Notes: generated by a model not told the origin, from the sequence alone. A stretch of 64,000 nucleotides of DNA from Rothia mucilaginosa (GCF_019334805.1 NZ_CP079822.1:1054001-1118000), one strand, 5' to 3'. Counted from the first letter of the stretch, positions 1 through 8,601 are shown. Numbers and translations are program-made.

Positions 1-394
1 CGGCCACAGCATCGGTGGGGGCGAGCGCCACACCGATAATCAGCGCCACATGCCACAGGTAGACGCCCATAAATGTGTGAAGCACCCAGGCGATAACGAA
101 CGCCGTGAAAATTACGAGCACCGTGCCCGAGAGCAGAATGCCGCGCAGACGAGCGCGCGCCTCACGCCAGGAGGTGTTTCGGGTCTCCCAGAACAGCATC
201 ACGGGCAGGAAGATTTCGAGAATCACGTGCGGTGGCAGCCCGACCTCGCGCACCTCGTGCATGGCGTGAACGGGGATGAGCGCCAGCACAAGCCCCAGGA
301 AAATGAGCAGAATGGCGGGGGTTATCCGTATTTTATGGGCGAGGATATTACCCAGAAGAATTGCCAGCGATAGGGCAATGATGACTTCAAGCAA
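1..394 (-). CDS. Na+/H+ antiporter (CPA1/NhaP type), N-terminal part, cut by window edge
   Basis: The minus strand is open from a TTG at 394 to the window edge. The TTG lies 10 bases after an AAAAGGA ribosome-binding site. The translation begins LLEVIIALSLAILLGNILAH and is almost entirely hydrophobic, with several membrane segments. It reaches the motif ALAPTDAVA, the conserved TDAVA/TDPVA element of cation:proton antiporters of the CPA1 (NhaP/KefB-like) superfamily. Such proteins exchange Na+ or K+ for H+ across the inner membrane. Only about 131 residues are visible, so ion specificity and any C-terminal domain are unknown. A start codon other than ATG is needed because no ATG fits the reading frame near the Shine-Dalgarno sequence. 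Confidence 0.7.
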   Translation of the reverse strand, partial: MLEVIIALSLAILLGNILAHKIRITPAILLIFLGLVLALIPVHAMHEVREVGLPPHVILEIFLPVMLFWETRNTSWREARARLRGILLSGTVLVIFTAFVIAWVLHTFMGVYLWHVALIIGVALAPTDAVA

Positions 395-829
395 TTTGGT
401 GTGTTCCTTTTGGATGTGGCGGCTGGTTCATGGTGTGCGTCTGATAGACGGCTGATGTCCGCGAGTGTGCGGGTGCCAGGGTGCCCAAAATGTTTTGCTC
501 GTTCCCTGGGCCGTGAGGCTTCCGCGTGGGGACGAGTGCGGGCGTAGCTTCTGTATTTTACCGTTGTTCAGTGCGGGTGGGTGGATGTTTACCCTGAGCA
601 AAACCTTGCCTTATGGCCGCTCGGGATGTGAGTTTATGGGAGGCGACCTGCGTGCATCCGGCGGGTCTGCTCAGCCGGGCCTGCTCAGCCCATGAACCGC
701 CCTACTCTAACCGCTTTTCATGACGTTTTGTGTCGTTCTGACGTGAACTTGGGGTCGTACTGTGTCAGAGAACAGAAAATCCGCCCCTGTGAGTGCGCGC
801 GAACACTCAGAACGTGAGAAGATAAGGTC
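395..829. other. intergenic region between antiporter and pdxS
   Basis: These 435 bases hold no convincing gene. Short open frames here lack a ribosome-binding site and recognisable protein features. The last 110 bases must contain the pdxS promoter. The best candidate is TTCTGA (736-741) and TACTGT (758-763) with a 16-base spacer, which is a weak match. No gene for a MocR-type PdxR regulator is adjacent. Confidence 0.35.
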
Positions 830-1735
830 ATGACTGATAACAACACCGTAACCGGCAGCCCGCTTGTTAAGCGCGGCCTGGCCGACATGCTCAAGGGCGG
901 CGTCATCATGGACGTCGTCACCCCCGAACAGGCTAAGATCGCTGAAGATGCTGGCGCTGTTGCCGTCATGGCTCTCGAGCGCGTTCCCGCGGATATTCGT
1001 GCGCAGGGCGGCGTGGCTCGTATGTCTGACCCGGACATGATTGAGGGCATCATTGATGCTGTTTCGATTCCGGTCATGGCGAAGGCACGCATCGGCCACT
1101 TCGTTGAGGCTCAGATCCTGGAGACCCTGAAGGTCGACTACATTGACGAGTCCGAGGTTCTCTCCCCCGCTGACTACGTGAACCACATTGACAAGCACCA
1201 GTTCAAGGTGCCTTTCGTGTGTGGTGCTACCAACCTGGGTGAGGCTCTGCGCCGCATCACCGAGGGTGCCGCTATGATCCGTTCGAAGGGCGAGGCTGGC
1301 ACCGGTGACGTCTCTGAGGCGACCAAGCACATCCGCACCATTAAGCGTCAGATTGCTGAGCTGCAGGGCCTGTACAACACCATGCCCGACGAGCTGTACG
1401 TGAAGGCTAAGGAACTGGCTGCACCGTACGAGCTGGTTCTTGAGGTTGCTCAGACCGGTAAGCTGCCCGTCGTGATGTTCACTGCTGGTGGCGTGGCTAC
1501 CCCCGCTGACGCCGCGATGATGATGCAGCTGGGCGCTGACGGCGTGTTCGTTGGTTCCGGTATCTTCAAGTCGGGCGACCCGGTTGCTCGTGCGAAGGCT
1601 ATTGTGAAGGCTACTGCTTTCTACAATGACCCGGAGAAGGTTGCTGAGGCTTCTCGCGGCCTGGGTGAGGCTATGGTCGGCATTAACGTTGCTGACATTC
1701 CGGCACCGCACCGCCTGGCGGAGCGCGGCTGGTAA
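830..1735 (+). CDS. pdxS: pyridoxal 5'-phosphate synthase lyase subunit PdxS
   Basis: This 301-residue protein is the synthase subunit of the DXP-independent vitamin B6 pathway. It condenses ribose 5-phosphate, glyceraldehyde 3-phosphate and ammonia (channelled from PdxT) into pyridoxal 5'-phosphate in a cytoplasmic dodecamer. The (beta/alpha)8 family signature is clear. The Schiff-base lysine sits in [10 protein letters not shown] (K85), and the second active-site lysine in [10 protein letters not shown] (K153). Length and N-terminus ([15 protein letters not shown]) are standard. An AAGG ribosome-binding site precedes the ATG. pdxT follows in the same direction after 115 bases, the usual operon order. 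Confidence 0.97.
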   Translation: MTDNNTVTGSPLVKRGLADMLKGGVIMDVVTPEQAKIAEDAGAVAVMALERVPADIRAQGGVARMSDPDMIEGIIDAVSIPVMAKARIGHFVEAQILETLKVDYIDESEVLSPADYVNHIDKHQFKVPFVCGATNLGEALRRITEGAAMIRSKGEAGTGDVSEATKHIRTIKRQIAELQGLYNTMPDELYVKAKELAAPYELVLEVAQTGKLPVVMFTAGGVATPADAAMMMQLGADGVFVGSGIFKSGDPVARAKAIVKATAFYNDPEKVAEASRGLGEAMVGINVADIPAPHRLAERGW

Positions 1736-1850
1736 TTCGTGCGCGCACCCCGTATTCGGGGTGAGTGTTTGATGAGGGGGTGGGGTTCGCTGAGGCGGGT
1801 CCCACCCTCCTTGCGTTTGTTGTGTTTGTTGTTTTGTGAAGGGAGCGGTG

Positions 1851-2489
1851 ATGGTTGAGAAGGTTCAGCCTACCGGTGTTTTGCCGGGTGAGGGTTTGAC
1901 GGTTGGTGTTTTGGCGTTGCAGGGCGGCGTGAGTGAGCATGCGGAGATGCTGGAGTCGCTGGGTGCGCAGGTGCGTTGGGTGCGTACCGGTGAGCAGCTT
2001 GAGGGTCTGGATGCGCTGGTTTTGCCGGGCGGTGAGTCGTCAACGATTGACCGTTTGACCCGTATTTTTGGTGTGCGTGAGCCGCTGATTGAGGCGATTT
2101 CTTCGGGCATGCCGACTCTGGGTACGTGTGCTGGCCTGATTATGTTGTCGGAGCGTATTGATGATCCGGCACCGGGTCAGCAGTCGCTGGGTGTTTTGGA
2201 TGTTTCGGTGGGTCGTAACGCGTTTGGTTCGCAGGTTGATTCTGCGGAGGTGCGCCTGCCGTGGCTGACCCCTGCCGGTGATGAGGTGGTTATTGATACG
2301 GCGTTTATTCGTGCGCCGATTGTAACTGGCACTGGTGAGGGTGTGCAGGTGACGGCTCGTCATGAGGGGAAGATTGTGGGTGTGCGTTCGGGCAACCTGA
2401 TTGGTATTTCTTTCCACCCGGAGGTTACGGGCGATACGACGGTGCATGAGGAACTGCTGGCTCTGGCACGCGAGGTGAAGGGCAAGTAG
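1851..2489 (+). CDS. pdxT: pyridoxal 5'-phosphate synthase glutaminase subunit PdxT
   Basis: PdxT hydrolyses glutamine and passes ammonia to PdxS. The class-I glutamine amidotransferase features are complete: the oxyanion motif PGGES (residues 59-63), the nucleophile Cys93 in GTCAG, and the His189/Glu191 pair in SFHPEV. I chose the ATG at 1851 because GGGAG lies 6 bases before it. A GTG at 1836 in the same frame lacks such a site. The pdxS-pdxT gap contains a small perfect hairpin (1746-1763, CACCCCG/CGGGGTG, loop TATT) and a GGTGGG/CCCACC pair that could modestly attenuate transcription. A strong terminator follows the gene. Confidence 0.96.
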   Translation: MVEKVQPTGVLPGEGLTVGVLALQGGVSEHAEMLESLGAQVRWVRTGEQLEGLDALVLPGGESSTIDRLTRIFGVREPLIEAISSGMPTLGTCAGLIMLSERIDDPAPGQQSLGVLDVSVGRNAFGSQVDSAEVRLPWLTPAGDEVVIDTAFIRAPIVTGTGEGVQVTARHEGKIVGVRSGNLIGISFHPEVTGDTTVHEELLALAREVKGK

Positions 2490-2520
2490 CCCCTCCCCCG
2501 AGGCCCGTTGTAGACCTGTT

Positions 2521-2567
2521 AAAGAGTTGTGGCGGTGACCGTTGTTCGGTCACCGCCACAACTCTTT
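2521..2567. terminator. strong hairpin terminator after pdxT (bidirectional)
   Basis: Two perfectly complementary 21-base arms (2521-2541 and 2547-2567) surround a TTGTT loop, with A-rich and T-rich ends, so it can serve pdxT and the convergent lipoprotein gene. The core of 17-base arms and loop recurs exactly at 5254-5292. Confidence 0.93.
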
Positions 2568-2593
2568 TTGCGTGGGCTTATGCGTGAGTGGGT

Positions 2594-3259
2594 TTATGGG
2601 CGGGCGCTGCTGGGGGTTTGGGGCTGGGTCTTCCACTGCTGGTAGGCGCTCGTGGCGAGGAATCGTGCACGGTTGCCGTCGCTGAGCGTCTTGATGTCTG
2701 CGGGGGCTGCCTCGTACCACTTTTCGTAGAGACGGATAATCATCTCGGGGTAGGCGGCTTCTTCTAGGTCGGCGCGGTGGGGGATGAATTCGTTGCGGTT
2801 CTTGATGTCTCGATACTCGCTACCGGCGAAGGGGTCGGTGACTCCGACGCTGGGGCGGGCGTTGTAGGCATCGATGCTTTGAACGTATTCGGGGAGGGTG
2901 CTCCGCCCTGCTTTGAGTGCGGCGTGGCAGTTGCTGTCGATTTCGCTGGGCTCAATGATGTGGGCGCCGTCTGCGAGGATGTTCCGGTATTGGATGTACG
3001 CGGGGTATTGTTCATCGGTGCGCGGGACGGGCTTGGCGGCTTCTGCTGATGCGACAGCTTCGGCGGAGTATGAGGAGCAGCTGACGGTGGGCGTGGTGCT
3101 TGCCGTTGCTGAGGCGCTCGCCGTGGAGGGCGAGGAGGTGCTGCTTGCCGCGGTGTTCACACCACCGCAGGCGGCAAGGAACAGGGGCAGAATTGAGAGA
3201 GCGGCACCGTATCGCAGTGCGTTATAGCGGGGGTTGGGGGTCCTAGAATTCAGGGTCAT
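2594..3259 (-). CDS. putative lipoprotein, paralogue of 4467-5228
   Basis: This 221-residue protein starts with a basic n-region and a hydrophobic stretch ending in the lipobox LAAC (Cys31), so it should be a lipid-anchored exported protein. A Ser/Thr/Ala-rich linker (about residues 33-60) follows. The C-terminal half aligns with the product of 4467-5228: DPFAGSEYRDIKNRNEF against DPYKASNYVDIREGKEYF, and APADIKTLSDGNRAR against APADVKQKSDANRAA. I do not recognise a characterised domain. The start is the ATG at 3259 with GAGGTGA before it. The gene is convergent with pdxT and has its own promoter (3303-3332), which matches that of the paralogue. Confidence 0.85.
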   Translation of the reverse strand: MTLNSRTPNPRYNALRYGAALSILPLFLAACGGVNTAASSTSSPSTASASATASTTPTVSCSSYSAEAVASAEAAKPVPRTDEQYPAYIQYRNILADGAHIIEPSEIDSNCHAALKAGRSTLPEYVQSIDAYNARPSVGVTDPFAGSEYRDIKNRNEFIPHRADLEEAAYPEMIIRLYEKWYEAAPADIKTLSDGNRARFLATSAYQQWKTQPQTPSSARP

Positions 3260-3302
3260 GATGTCACCTCATTGTGGGCTGGAACATACCGAATTGACCC
3301 TC

Positions 3303-3332
3303 ACTATACGGGCAGTTTTGATACATGGTCAA
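3303..3332 (-). promoter_or_regulatory. promoter of lipoprotein gene, shared module copy 1
   Basis: On the minus strand TTGACC (3327-3332) and TATAGT (3303-3308) are 18 bases apart. The -35 lies inside TTGACCATGTATCAAA, an imperfect TTGA-N7-TCAA palindrome found identically before the paralogous lipoprotein at 4395. The remaining upstream sequence (3333-3588) is AT-rich and shows no gene. Confidence 0.65.
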
Positions 3333-3588
3333 GAGAAAATTATGTTTATTTTTTAAAATCCAACATCTCGAAAGAAAATCGGCAAACAAGCTTGTTCAGC
3401 GTTTTGACTTGCGTAAACACGGAGCCTGTCGGACTCTTGGAGCAAACACGACACCGAAACACCTGCATCAGATATTGTTATTTGCCAGATAATCAGCAGA
3501 AGCCAACATACCCGGAGGGTCACGGTCAGGGCGCCCTTTATGCAACCTCGAACTTCGTAAGGGCATGCATCTCGACGACTCAAAGCTT

Positions 3589-4155
3589 CTACAGGAGATA
3601 GTAGATAAGTCCCCTAACGTATTCCCAGAGCAGCACCGAGAGGACGCACTGCGTAACGAATGCGGCTATAGCTGCGAGGGTTGGTATCCAGTAGCTACGC
3701 TTAGAGCATGCAATAAAAACTGCTATAAAAATAATGCATGAGATAATATCGGGACCCCAGAGAATGAATGCCTGTAGATCATATGGCCACAATATTCCAT
3801 GCATATATTCTGTAGGGACTTTACATGAACTTAAGATATTGCCTTTTAAAATTTCATAAGTCCCATACATTTTAAAAACTAAGTACAGTGAGGCGATCCA
3901 AAAAATGCCTATGCGAAGCTTTACACCCAGCCATATACTAAAAATCTGCCACAAGCTAGCTAATACAACTCCCACCACAAAGAAGGGTATGTAGTCGAAA
4001 TAGCTACCTTGCCACCCATCACATGGCGAGACAAATCCATTGAACTCTGTATACAGGCTAGTTGGGAAAATATAGAAAAATTGCAATACAATGAGAAACA
4101 AGATATACAAAATTATTTTCTCATTTACGGCGAACATCTTATATGTAGAATTCAT
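3589..4155 (-). CDS. AT-rich hypothetical membrane protein
   Basis: The start is the ATG at 4155, nine bases after AAAGGA; an upstream in-frame ATG at 4179 lacks a good site. The 188-residue product has about five hydrophobic segments, including IILYILFLIVLQFFYIF near the N-terminus, FFVVGVVLASLWQIF, and IISCIIFIAVFIA. Two extracytoplasmic-looking stretches contain Cys residues (SPCDGW, SSCKVP). I recognise no family. Base composition and codon use (many A/T third positions, isoleucine ATA codons) are unlike the GC-rich neighbours, which suggests recent acquisition. It lies between two paralogous lipoprotein genes, as if inserted into a duplicated segment. Function is unknown. Confidence 0.7.
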   Translation of the reverse strand: MNSTYKMFAVNEKIILYILFLIVLQFFYIFPTSLYTEFNGFVSPCDGWQGSYFDYIPFFVVGVVLASLWQIFSIWLGVKLRIGIFWIASLYLVFKMYGTYEILKGNILSSCKVPTEYMHGILWPYDLQAFILWGPDIISCIIFIAVFIACSKRSYWIPTLAAIAAFVTQCVLSVLLWEYVRGLIYYLL

Positions 4156-4466
4156 GATGTCATTTCCTTTCAAGAGCATAAAACACTAGTAGCGCAACAC
4201 TGAATACATAGCCTCAATGTTGTTTTTCTTATCCACTAAGTCTCAAAGCCAATACTGGGATAGGTAGGCGACCCGCAAAGCCTCCGCACTCTTACCCCGT
4301 CTACCTCATGTTTAAGCAGGTCAGAACCTTAAGACTACTGGGTTGCGCATCTTGCGTCTAGAGTGTTGGTTTTAAAATAAGGTGACATTTTCCATTGACC
4401 ATGTATCAAATATTTGGGTATGTTTAGACGCAATATATCGTTCCATCCCTCCTGTGAGGTGGTCCC
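4156..4466. other. intergenic region upstream of second lipoprotein
   Basis: These 311 bases contain no supported gene. The right half carries the lipoprotein promoter. The block from about 4365 to 4418 is similar, in inverted orientation, to 3317-3365, so both paralogues kept their upstream DNA. Confidence 0.6.
4395..4424 (+). promoter_or_regulatory. promoter of lipoprotein gene, shared module copy 2
   Basis: TTGACC (4395-4400) and TATGTT (4419-4424) are 18 bases apart. The 16-mer TTGACCATGTATCAAA is identical to the copy at 3317-3332 on the other strand, which makes it a candidate shared operator as well as a -35 region. Confidence 0.6.
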
Positions 4467-5228
4467 ATGACCCAAACCCCTGTTTTTCTTTCGTTCCGTT
4501 CTCTTTCGTTCCATTCCGGCGGTCTACGACGCAGTGCCGCACTGGCGATTCTCCCCCTGCTTCTTGCCTCCTGCGGTAGCTCCACCAGCACGGCATCAAA
4601 CACTCCCGCGCCCTCGAGCACGACCGCGGCTTCCTCCCCGTCAGCTTCAAGCGCCACCGGGTCCGCCTCCTCTTCCGCGGCGAAGAAGACCTCCACCCCC
4701 TGCCTTGAACCTGACGAAGCCACGAAAGCTGAAACCCTCAAGCAGCAGGAAGCCATCAGCGCCGACCGTGGAACAGCACTCCCCTCCTACGTCTCCGCGC
4801 GGCATGTTGTGCGCAACCAGGCGAACTTCCCCACCCGCGCCGAAGCTGAATCAGCAGGAGCCGAGTGCCTGGCGCTGTACGAGAAGAACAAGGCTGATCA
4901 CGCCTACGCCGCAGCGTGGGTGCGCGCTATCGATGACAATAACGTGGCAAGCGGAAAGGTAGCCTCCGGCCCGCGCGCTGACATCCAGAGCGCCGACCCC
5001 TACAAGGCAAGCAACTATGTCGATATTCGAGAGGGTAAGGAGTACTTCCCGACCCGCCAGGAGCTGCTCGCGGCAAACTACCCTGAGAACTACATTGTTG
5101 CTTTTGAGTTGTGTGCGCAGCAGGCGCCAGCCGATGTGAAGCAGAAGAGCGACGCGAACCGTGCGGCCGCTAAGGATACTCGTTGGTCTGAGGTGGTAAC
5201 CCTGCCCAGCCCCGACAACCCTGTCTAA
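4467..5228 (+). CDS. putative lipoprotein, paralogue of 2594-3259
   Basis: This 253-residue exported protein has a signal peptide ending in the lipobox LASC (about residue 36), then a long low-complexity Ser/Thr/Ala/Pro linker to about residue 75. The mature domain has Cys residues at about 80, 132 and 212 and the C-terminal block shared with its paralogue (YFPTRQELLAANYPENY against FIPHRADLEEAAYPEMI). No catalytic motif is visible and the function is unknown. GAGGTGG precedes the ATG. It is followed within 30 bases by a terminator hairpin identical in its core to the one behind pdxT. Confidence 0.85.
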   Translation: MTQTPVFLSFRSLSFHSGGLRRSAALAILPLLLASCGSSTSTASNTPAPSSTTAASSPSASSATGSASSSAAKKTSTPCLEPDEATKAETLKQQEAISADRGTALPSYVSARHVVRNQANFPTRAEAESAGAECLALYEKNKADHAYAAAWVRAIDDNNVASGKVASGPRADIQSADPYKASNYVDIREGKEYFPTRQELLAANYPENYIVAFELCAQQAPADVKQKSDANRAAAKDTRWSEVVTLPSPDNPV

Positions 5229-5253
5229 TCTGAGTCTGTCTCATCTTAAAAAT

Positions 5254-5292
5254 AGTTGTGGCGGTGACCGTTGTTCGGTCACCGCCACAACT
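5254..5292. terminator. hairpin terminator, duplicate of the pdxT terminator
   Basis: Perfect 17-base arms (5254-5270 and 5276-5292) enclose TTGTT. The sequence is identical to the central 39 bases of 2521-2567, in the same loop orientation. It separates the lipoprotein gene from the convergent small membrane-protein gene. Confidence 0.85.
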
Positions 5293-5307
5293 GTTATAGG
5301 GTGCAGG

Positions 5308-5655
5308 TTAGGGTAGGAGCGCCAACCCAAACTCAATAATGATTAGCGCGACAGCACACGCGAAGAGTACCCCACGCGGCACATTGAACTTCTGCCAGAG
5401 CCTATACAGCTGGCTGGGAATCAACCAAATAACGCACGCCCGAAAGGCAAGCGTCGTCAGGGGGCCACCCCACTGAATAATCATCAGGGCAAGAGCAAAA
5501 CCCACGCCGAGCACATCCAGGATGCGCCGGTGCTTTCGCACCTGCTCCCTCTCCTTCTGATAGCTGGGGTTGTTTAGCAACCTTGGTGGTGCTTTTTTCA
5601 GCTGACCCACAATGACCAAAACCACTAGCAGGAACACAGAAATATAGAAGAACAT
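5308..5655 (-). CDS. small hypothetical membrane protein (115 aa)
   Basis: The product starts with a strongly hydrophobic segment (ISVFLLVVLVIVG). A basic, probably cytoplasmic stretch follows (residues 19-45, many K and R), then two or three further hydrophobic segments, including VLFACAVALIIIEFGLALL at the C-terminus. The ATG at 5655 follows AAAGGCGG. I recognise no family. The gene stands alone between two terminators, so it is transcribed independently. Its codon use is intermediate. It could be a small membrane-stress or toxin-like protein, but nothing in the sequence shows that. Confidence 0.65.
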   Translation of the reverse strand: MFFYISVFLLVVLVIVGQLKKAPPRLLNNPSYQKEREQVRKHRRILDVLGVGFALALMIIQWGGPLTTLAFRACVIWLIPSQLYRLWQKFNVPRGVLFACAVALIIIEFGLALLP

Positions 5656-5860
5656 GGGAACCGCCTTTCACGTTGGGGTTCGCTCGCTACGCCGGTTACG
5701 AGCTGATGGCGCACCATCATTGGTGAAAACTTCTCAAAAACAAGTAGTGTGCAACACGTGTATAACGTATTGTGGGTTACTTTACGGCAAACATGAACCC
5801 TATTCAAGAGGTAAACACTCCCCCCCCCGAAAAATTTTGAAAAATTTTTTTAAAAGATAT

Positions 5861-5891
5861 GGGCGCCGGGAACCTTAGGTTCCCGGCGCCC
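5861..5891 (-). terminator. terminator of M18 aminopeptidase gene
   Basis: The 14-base arms 5861-5874 and 5878-5891 pair perfectly around TTA. On the minus strand the hairpin is followed by a T-rich run (complement of the A-rich 5829-5858), as expected for intrinsic termination of the gene at 5927-7234. Confidence 0.9.
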
Positions 5892-5926
5892 ACACCCCAG
5901 CTACTCATACATCAGCGGGGTTCAAT

Positions 5927-7234
5927 TTAGAGGCGGAAGAAGCCTTCCACCGCGCGCGTCATGTACGCCATATCGTCCACATGGCACATCTCGCGCATCG
6001 AATGCATCGACAGCAGACCAATGCCCACATCCACGGTGCGCATACCCAGACGGGTCGCCGTAATCGGGCCAATCGTCGAACCACACGGCATATTGTTATT
6101 CGACACGAACTCCTGATACGGCACACCAGCCTTCGCACACGCCGCCGCAAACACGCCAGCACCCACCGAATCCGTCGCGTAACGCTGGTTCGCGTTAATC
6201 TTCAGCAACGGACCACCACCGGGCAGCGGCTGCACGGTCGGGTCGTGGTGACCCTGATAGTTCGGGTGCACCAGGTGACCGGCGTCAGCCGACAGGCAGA
6301 ACGACGCCGCCACCGAACGGCGGTACTCCTCTGTGCTCTCACCGCGCGCAGCGGACAGGCGCACCAAAATATCCTCCAGGAACGGGCCCGCCGCACCACT
6401 ACGCGACTCCGAACCAAGCTCCTCATGGTCAAACGCCGCAAGCATCACAGTCTCGGTAGCGTGCTCATCCGCGTTATCGGCAACGTAACGCTCCAGGGCG
6501 GTCAAACCAGCGTGCACCGAGGATAGATTATCCAGGCGACCGGAAGCGAACAGCTCCTGATCGGCACCAAAACGGCGCGGCGGCTGCGAATCAGCGAACA
6601 GCAGGTCGTAACCCACAATGCTCTGCGGGTCGACCGGCTCGCCGTCAATCACGTGCTTCGCCATGTAGCCGAGCACATCATTCTCCGCCGGATCCACGCC
6701 CCACACGGGGTACATGTTGAACTGCTTGTCCAGCACCAGTTCGTTACGCTTGTGGTCCAGGTGCGGCGCCAGCTGCGGGATGCGCGCAATCGGGCCGGTG
6801 CGCACCAGGCGGTCCTTCAACTCCCCGCCCTCAAGGACGGTGAGGCGGCCCGCCACGCACAGCTCGCGGTCCAGGAAGGAGTTCAGCAGTGCACCACCGT
6901 AGTTCTCCACGGCAATCTGGTGCCAGCCCTTCGTGGTGATGGAGGAGGAGGGCTTGACCTTCAGGGAGGGCGAGTCGGTGTGCGCACCCAGCACGCGGTA
7001 GCCGCTTGCCTTCTGCGCCTTCGCGCCGCCAGCCCAGGCGATAATCGCACCGTCGCGGACGACGAAGTGGCGGCCGGTTGCGATCTGCGGGTCCCATGCT
7101 TCGGTCTCTACAAGCTCGGTGAAGCCTGCTGCTTGCAGGCGGCGCGCTACCGTGCGCGCGGCGAGGTAAGAGACCGGCGACTCCACCACGAATGCGGCGA
7201 GGTCTTCAATATTTTTTACAGCATCAACAGTCAT
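5927..7234 (-). CDS. M18 family aminopeptidase
   Basis: This 435-residue cytoplasmic enzyme belongs to the M18 (aspartyl aminopeptidase) metallopeptidases, which remove N-terminal residues from peptides with a two-metal centre. Visible family features are the first metal ligand in GAHTDSPSLK (His85), the bridging Asp in SGRLDNLSS (D235), the catalytic and ligand acidic residues in DHEELGS (269-275), a further Asp/His in SADAGHLVHP, and the C-terminal His in LLSMHSMREM. Length is normal. The ATG at 7234 follows AAGGTAGGG. A strong terminator lies downstream. Substrate preference for Asp/Glu is family knowledge only. Confidence 0.94.
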   Translation of the reverse strand: MTVDAVKNIEDLAAFVVESPVSYLAARTVARRLQAAGFTELVETEAWDPQIATGRHFVVRDGAIIAWAGGAKAQKASGYRVLGAHTDSPSLKVKPSSSITTKGWHQIAVENYGGALLNSFLDRELCVAGRLTVLEGGELKDRLVRTGPIARIPQLAPHLDHKRNELVLDKQFNMYPVWGVDPAENDVLGYMAKHVIDGEPVDPQSIVGYDLLFADSQPPRRFGADQELFASGRLDNLSSVHAGLTALERYVADNADEHATETVMLAAFDHEELGSESRSGAAGPFLEDILVRLSAARGESTEEYRRSVAASFCLSADAGHLVHPNYQGHHDPTVQPLPGGGPLLKINANQRYATDSVGAGVFAAACAKAGVPYQEFVSNNNMPCGSTIGPITATRLGMRTVDVGIGLLSMHSMREMCHVDDMAYMTRAVEGFFRL

Positions 7235-7378
7235 GGTTTAACCCTACCTTTTCTTGGGTGTTGACGGGGTGACCGGGGCTGGTAGTCCACGCGGCGTGGA
7301 GTAATAGCCCTGGTGAGGCTCGCATGGAGCGGGGTGGGCGGGCTGGGGTAGCTGGGGTAGAGCAACCCGCCAAATAGA

Positions 7379-8359
7379 CTATTTATCAACCTTGAGCGGT
7401 TGTGTTTCACGTGAAACCTCACCGCGGCGAGCGCGCGCGTTGAAGATCAGGCAGGCGAGCACCACGTACACACCTTCCAGCGCGATGCCCTGCAGCGCAT
7501 CCATGGGGGTCACGCCCTCGGAGGCGAACGGATCCAGACCAGCCACCATGGACAGCAGCATCAGAATCACGTTATTTGCCACGTGCAGGCTGATGGAGGC
7601 TTCCAGACCGCCGGTGTACCAGCAGAGGAAACCCGCGTAAATACCCATCGCGAGAATCGTGCTCTGACCCCAGGGGTCGTAGGCGTGGGAGAGCATGAAC
7701 AGCACGGCGGGCAGCACAATCGGCAGCCAGGGGGTGCGGAGCCAGCGGCCCAGCATCTGCATCATGAAGCCGCGGTAGGCGAGCTCTTCGGCGTAGCACT
7801 GCACGGGCACTAGGAGCAGCATCATCGCCACATAAACCCGAAATTCAACCTGTGGAGGTTGAAAATAGCGGTATTCGGGCAGGCTCTCACCGCTCAACGC
7901 CAGCATCACGGCGTAGTAGATGCCGTAGACAGCGAAGCTCAAACCCAGGTACGGAAGCAGTAGCGAGCGGCGCAGACGACCCGCCACCGAATGGATCAGA
8001 CCCCAGGGCTTCGGACCCACGACCAGGCGTGCCAGAAAGAGCGAAGGCACAATCGCGATAAGGGAAAGGAACGTCAGCGCGAACAGCGCCGGGTGTTCCA
8101 TAATGACGGCGCGGTTCGTAGCTACATCCTGGAGGGAAAGTCCCGAACCCATAATCGTCGCAGCCAGGGCAACTGAAATGATCAGGTTAAGGCCAATAAA
8201 TACGGCGACACCGAGCAGACCTTCCAGCAGGGGTGAGAACCAGCGGGATTTCGGGTCGGCGTGAGAGAGACGGTGGTAGGCAAGACCTGCAACAGGCGCA
8301 GGAGCAGCGGGGGTTCCGGCGGCTACCTGCGGGGGTGCGGGAGGCGGTGTAGTGTTCAT
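7379..8359 (-). CDS. CPBP family intramembrane metalloprotease
   Basis: This 326-residue membrane protein has about seven or eight hydrophobic segments and the CPBP (Abi/CAAX protease-like) motifs. These are EELAYRGF (E191, E192, R196), then HAYDPW and HVANN, which carry the metal-binding histidines. Families of this type cleave prenylated or other membrane proteins, and some confer bacteriocin self-immunity; the substrate here is unknown. The N-terminus is proline/alanine-rich and cytoplasmic. The start appears leaderless: TAGGAT lies six bases before the ATG. Remarkably, the last codons contain a consensus parS centromere site (7403-7418). Confidence 0.88.
   Translation of the reverse strand: MNTTPPPAPPQVAAGTPAAPAPVAGLAYHRLSHADPKSRWFSPLLEGLLGVAVFIGLNLIISVALAATIMGSGLSLQDVATNRAVIMEHPALFALTFLSLIAIVPSLFLARLVVGPKPWGLIHSVAGRLRRSLLLPYLGLSFAVYGIYYAVMLALSGESLPEYRYFQPPQVEFRVYVAMMLLLVPVQCYAEELAYRGFMMQMLGRWLRTPWLPIVLPAVLFMLSHAYDPWGQSTILAMGIYAGFLCWYTGGLEASISLHVANNVILMLLSMVAGLDPFASEGVTPMDALQGIALEGVYVVLACLIFNARARRGEVSRETQPLKVDK
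7403..7418. promoter_or_regulatory. parS site (ParB-binding centromere), inside CPBP gene
   Basis: TGTTTCACGTGAAACC matches the bacterial parS consensus TGTTTCACGTGAAACA at 15 of 16 positions and contains the full 14-bp palindrome GTTTCACGTGAAAC. It encodes part of the C-terminal VSRET of the protease. ParB spreads from such sites to load SMC and segregate the origin, so this locus is probably in the origin-proximal part of the chromosome. Confidence 0.85.
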
Positions 8360-8365
8360 TCTTTA

Positions 8366-8371
8366 ATCCTA
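8366..8371 (-). promoter_or_regulatory. -10 box of leaderless CPBP protease transcript
   Basis: TAGGAT on the minus strand ends six bases before the ATG, and no Shine-Dalgarno sequence is present. The transcription start would coincide with the start codon. Confidence 0.55.
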
Positions 8372-8601
8372 GCCTCCGCGGGGTCGATGGTGACCGGGCA
8401 TACGGAAACCTTCAAGTGCCGATTGATACGGAATGTTCCAAAACCATTGAAAAAGCCGTGAATAAGGCTAAAAACCTACCATTCACGGGGTTCATTTTCT
8501 GAACCTATGCCATAATTTGTAGCGATAATACGCTCATATACATAGTCGCTGATGACCGCTCTTCCGGGGTGTTTTTTCAGCACCAGAAAGGCTGCTTTCT
8601 T

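Noticed and set aside
465..695. Small frame between the antiporter gene and pdxS
   Set aside because: No Shine-Dalgarno sequence and no recognisable protein character; most likely noncoding.
3272..3601. 109-codon frame in the region upstream of the lipoprotein gene
   Set aside because: It runs through the mapped promoter and conserved upstream block, has no ribosome-binding site and no protein-like pattern.
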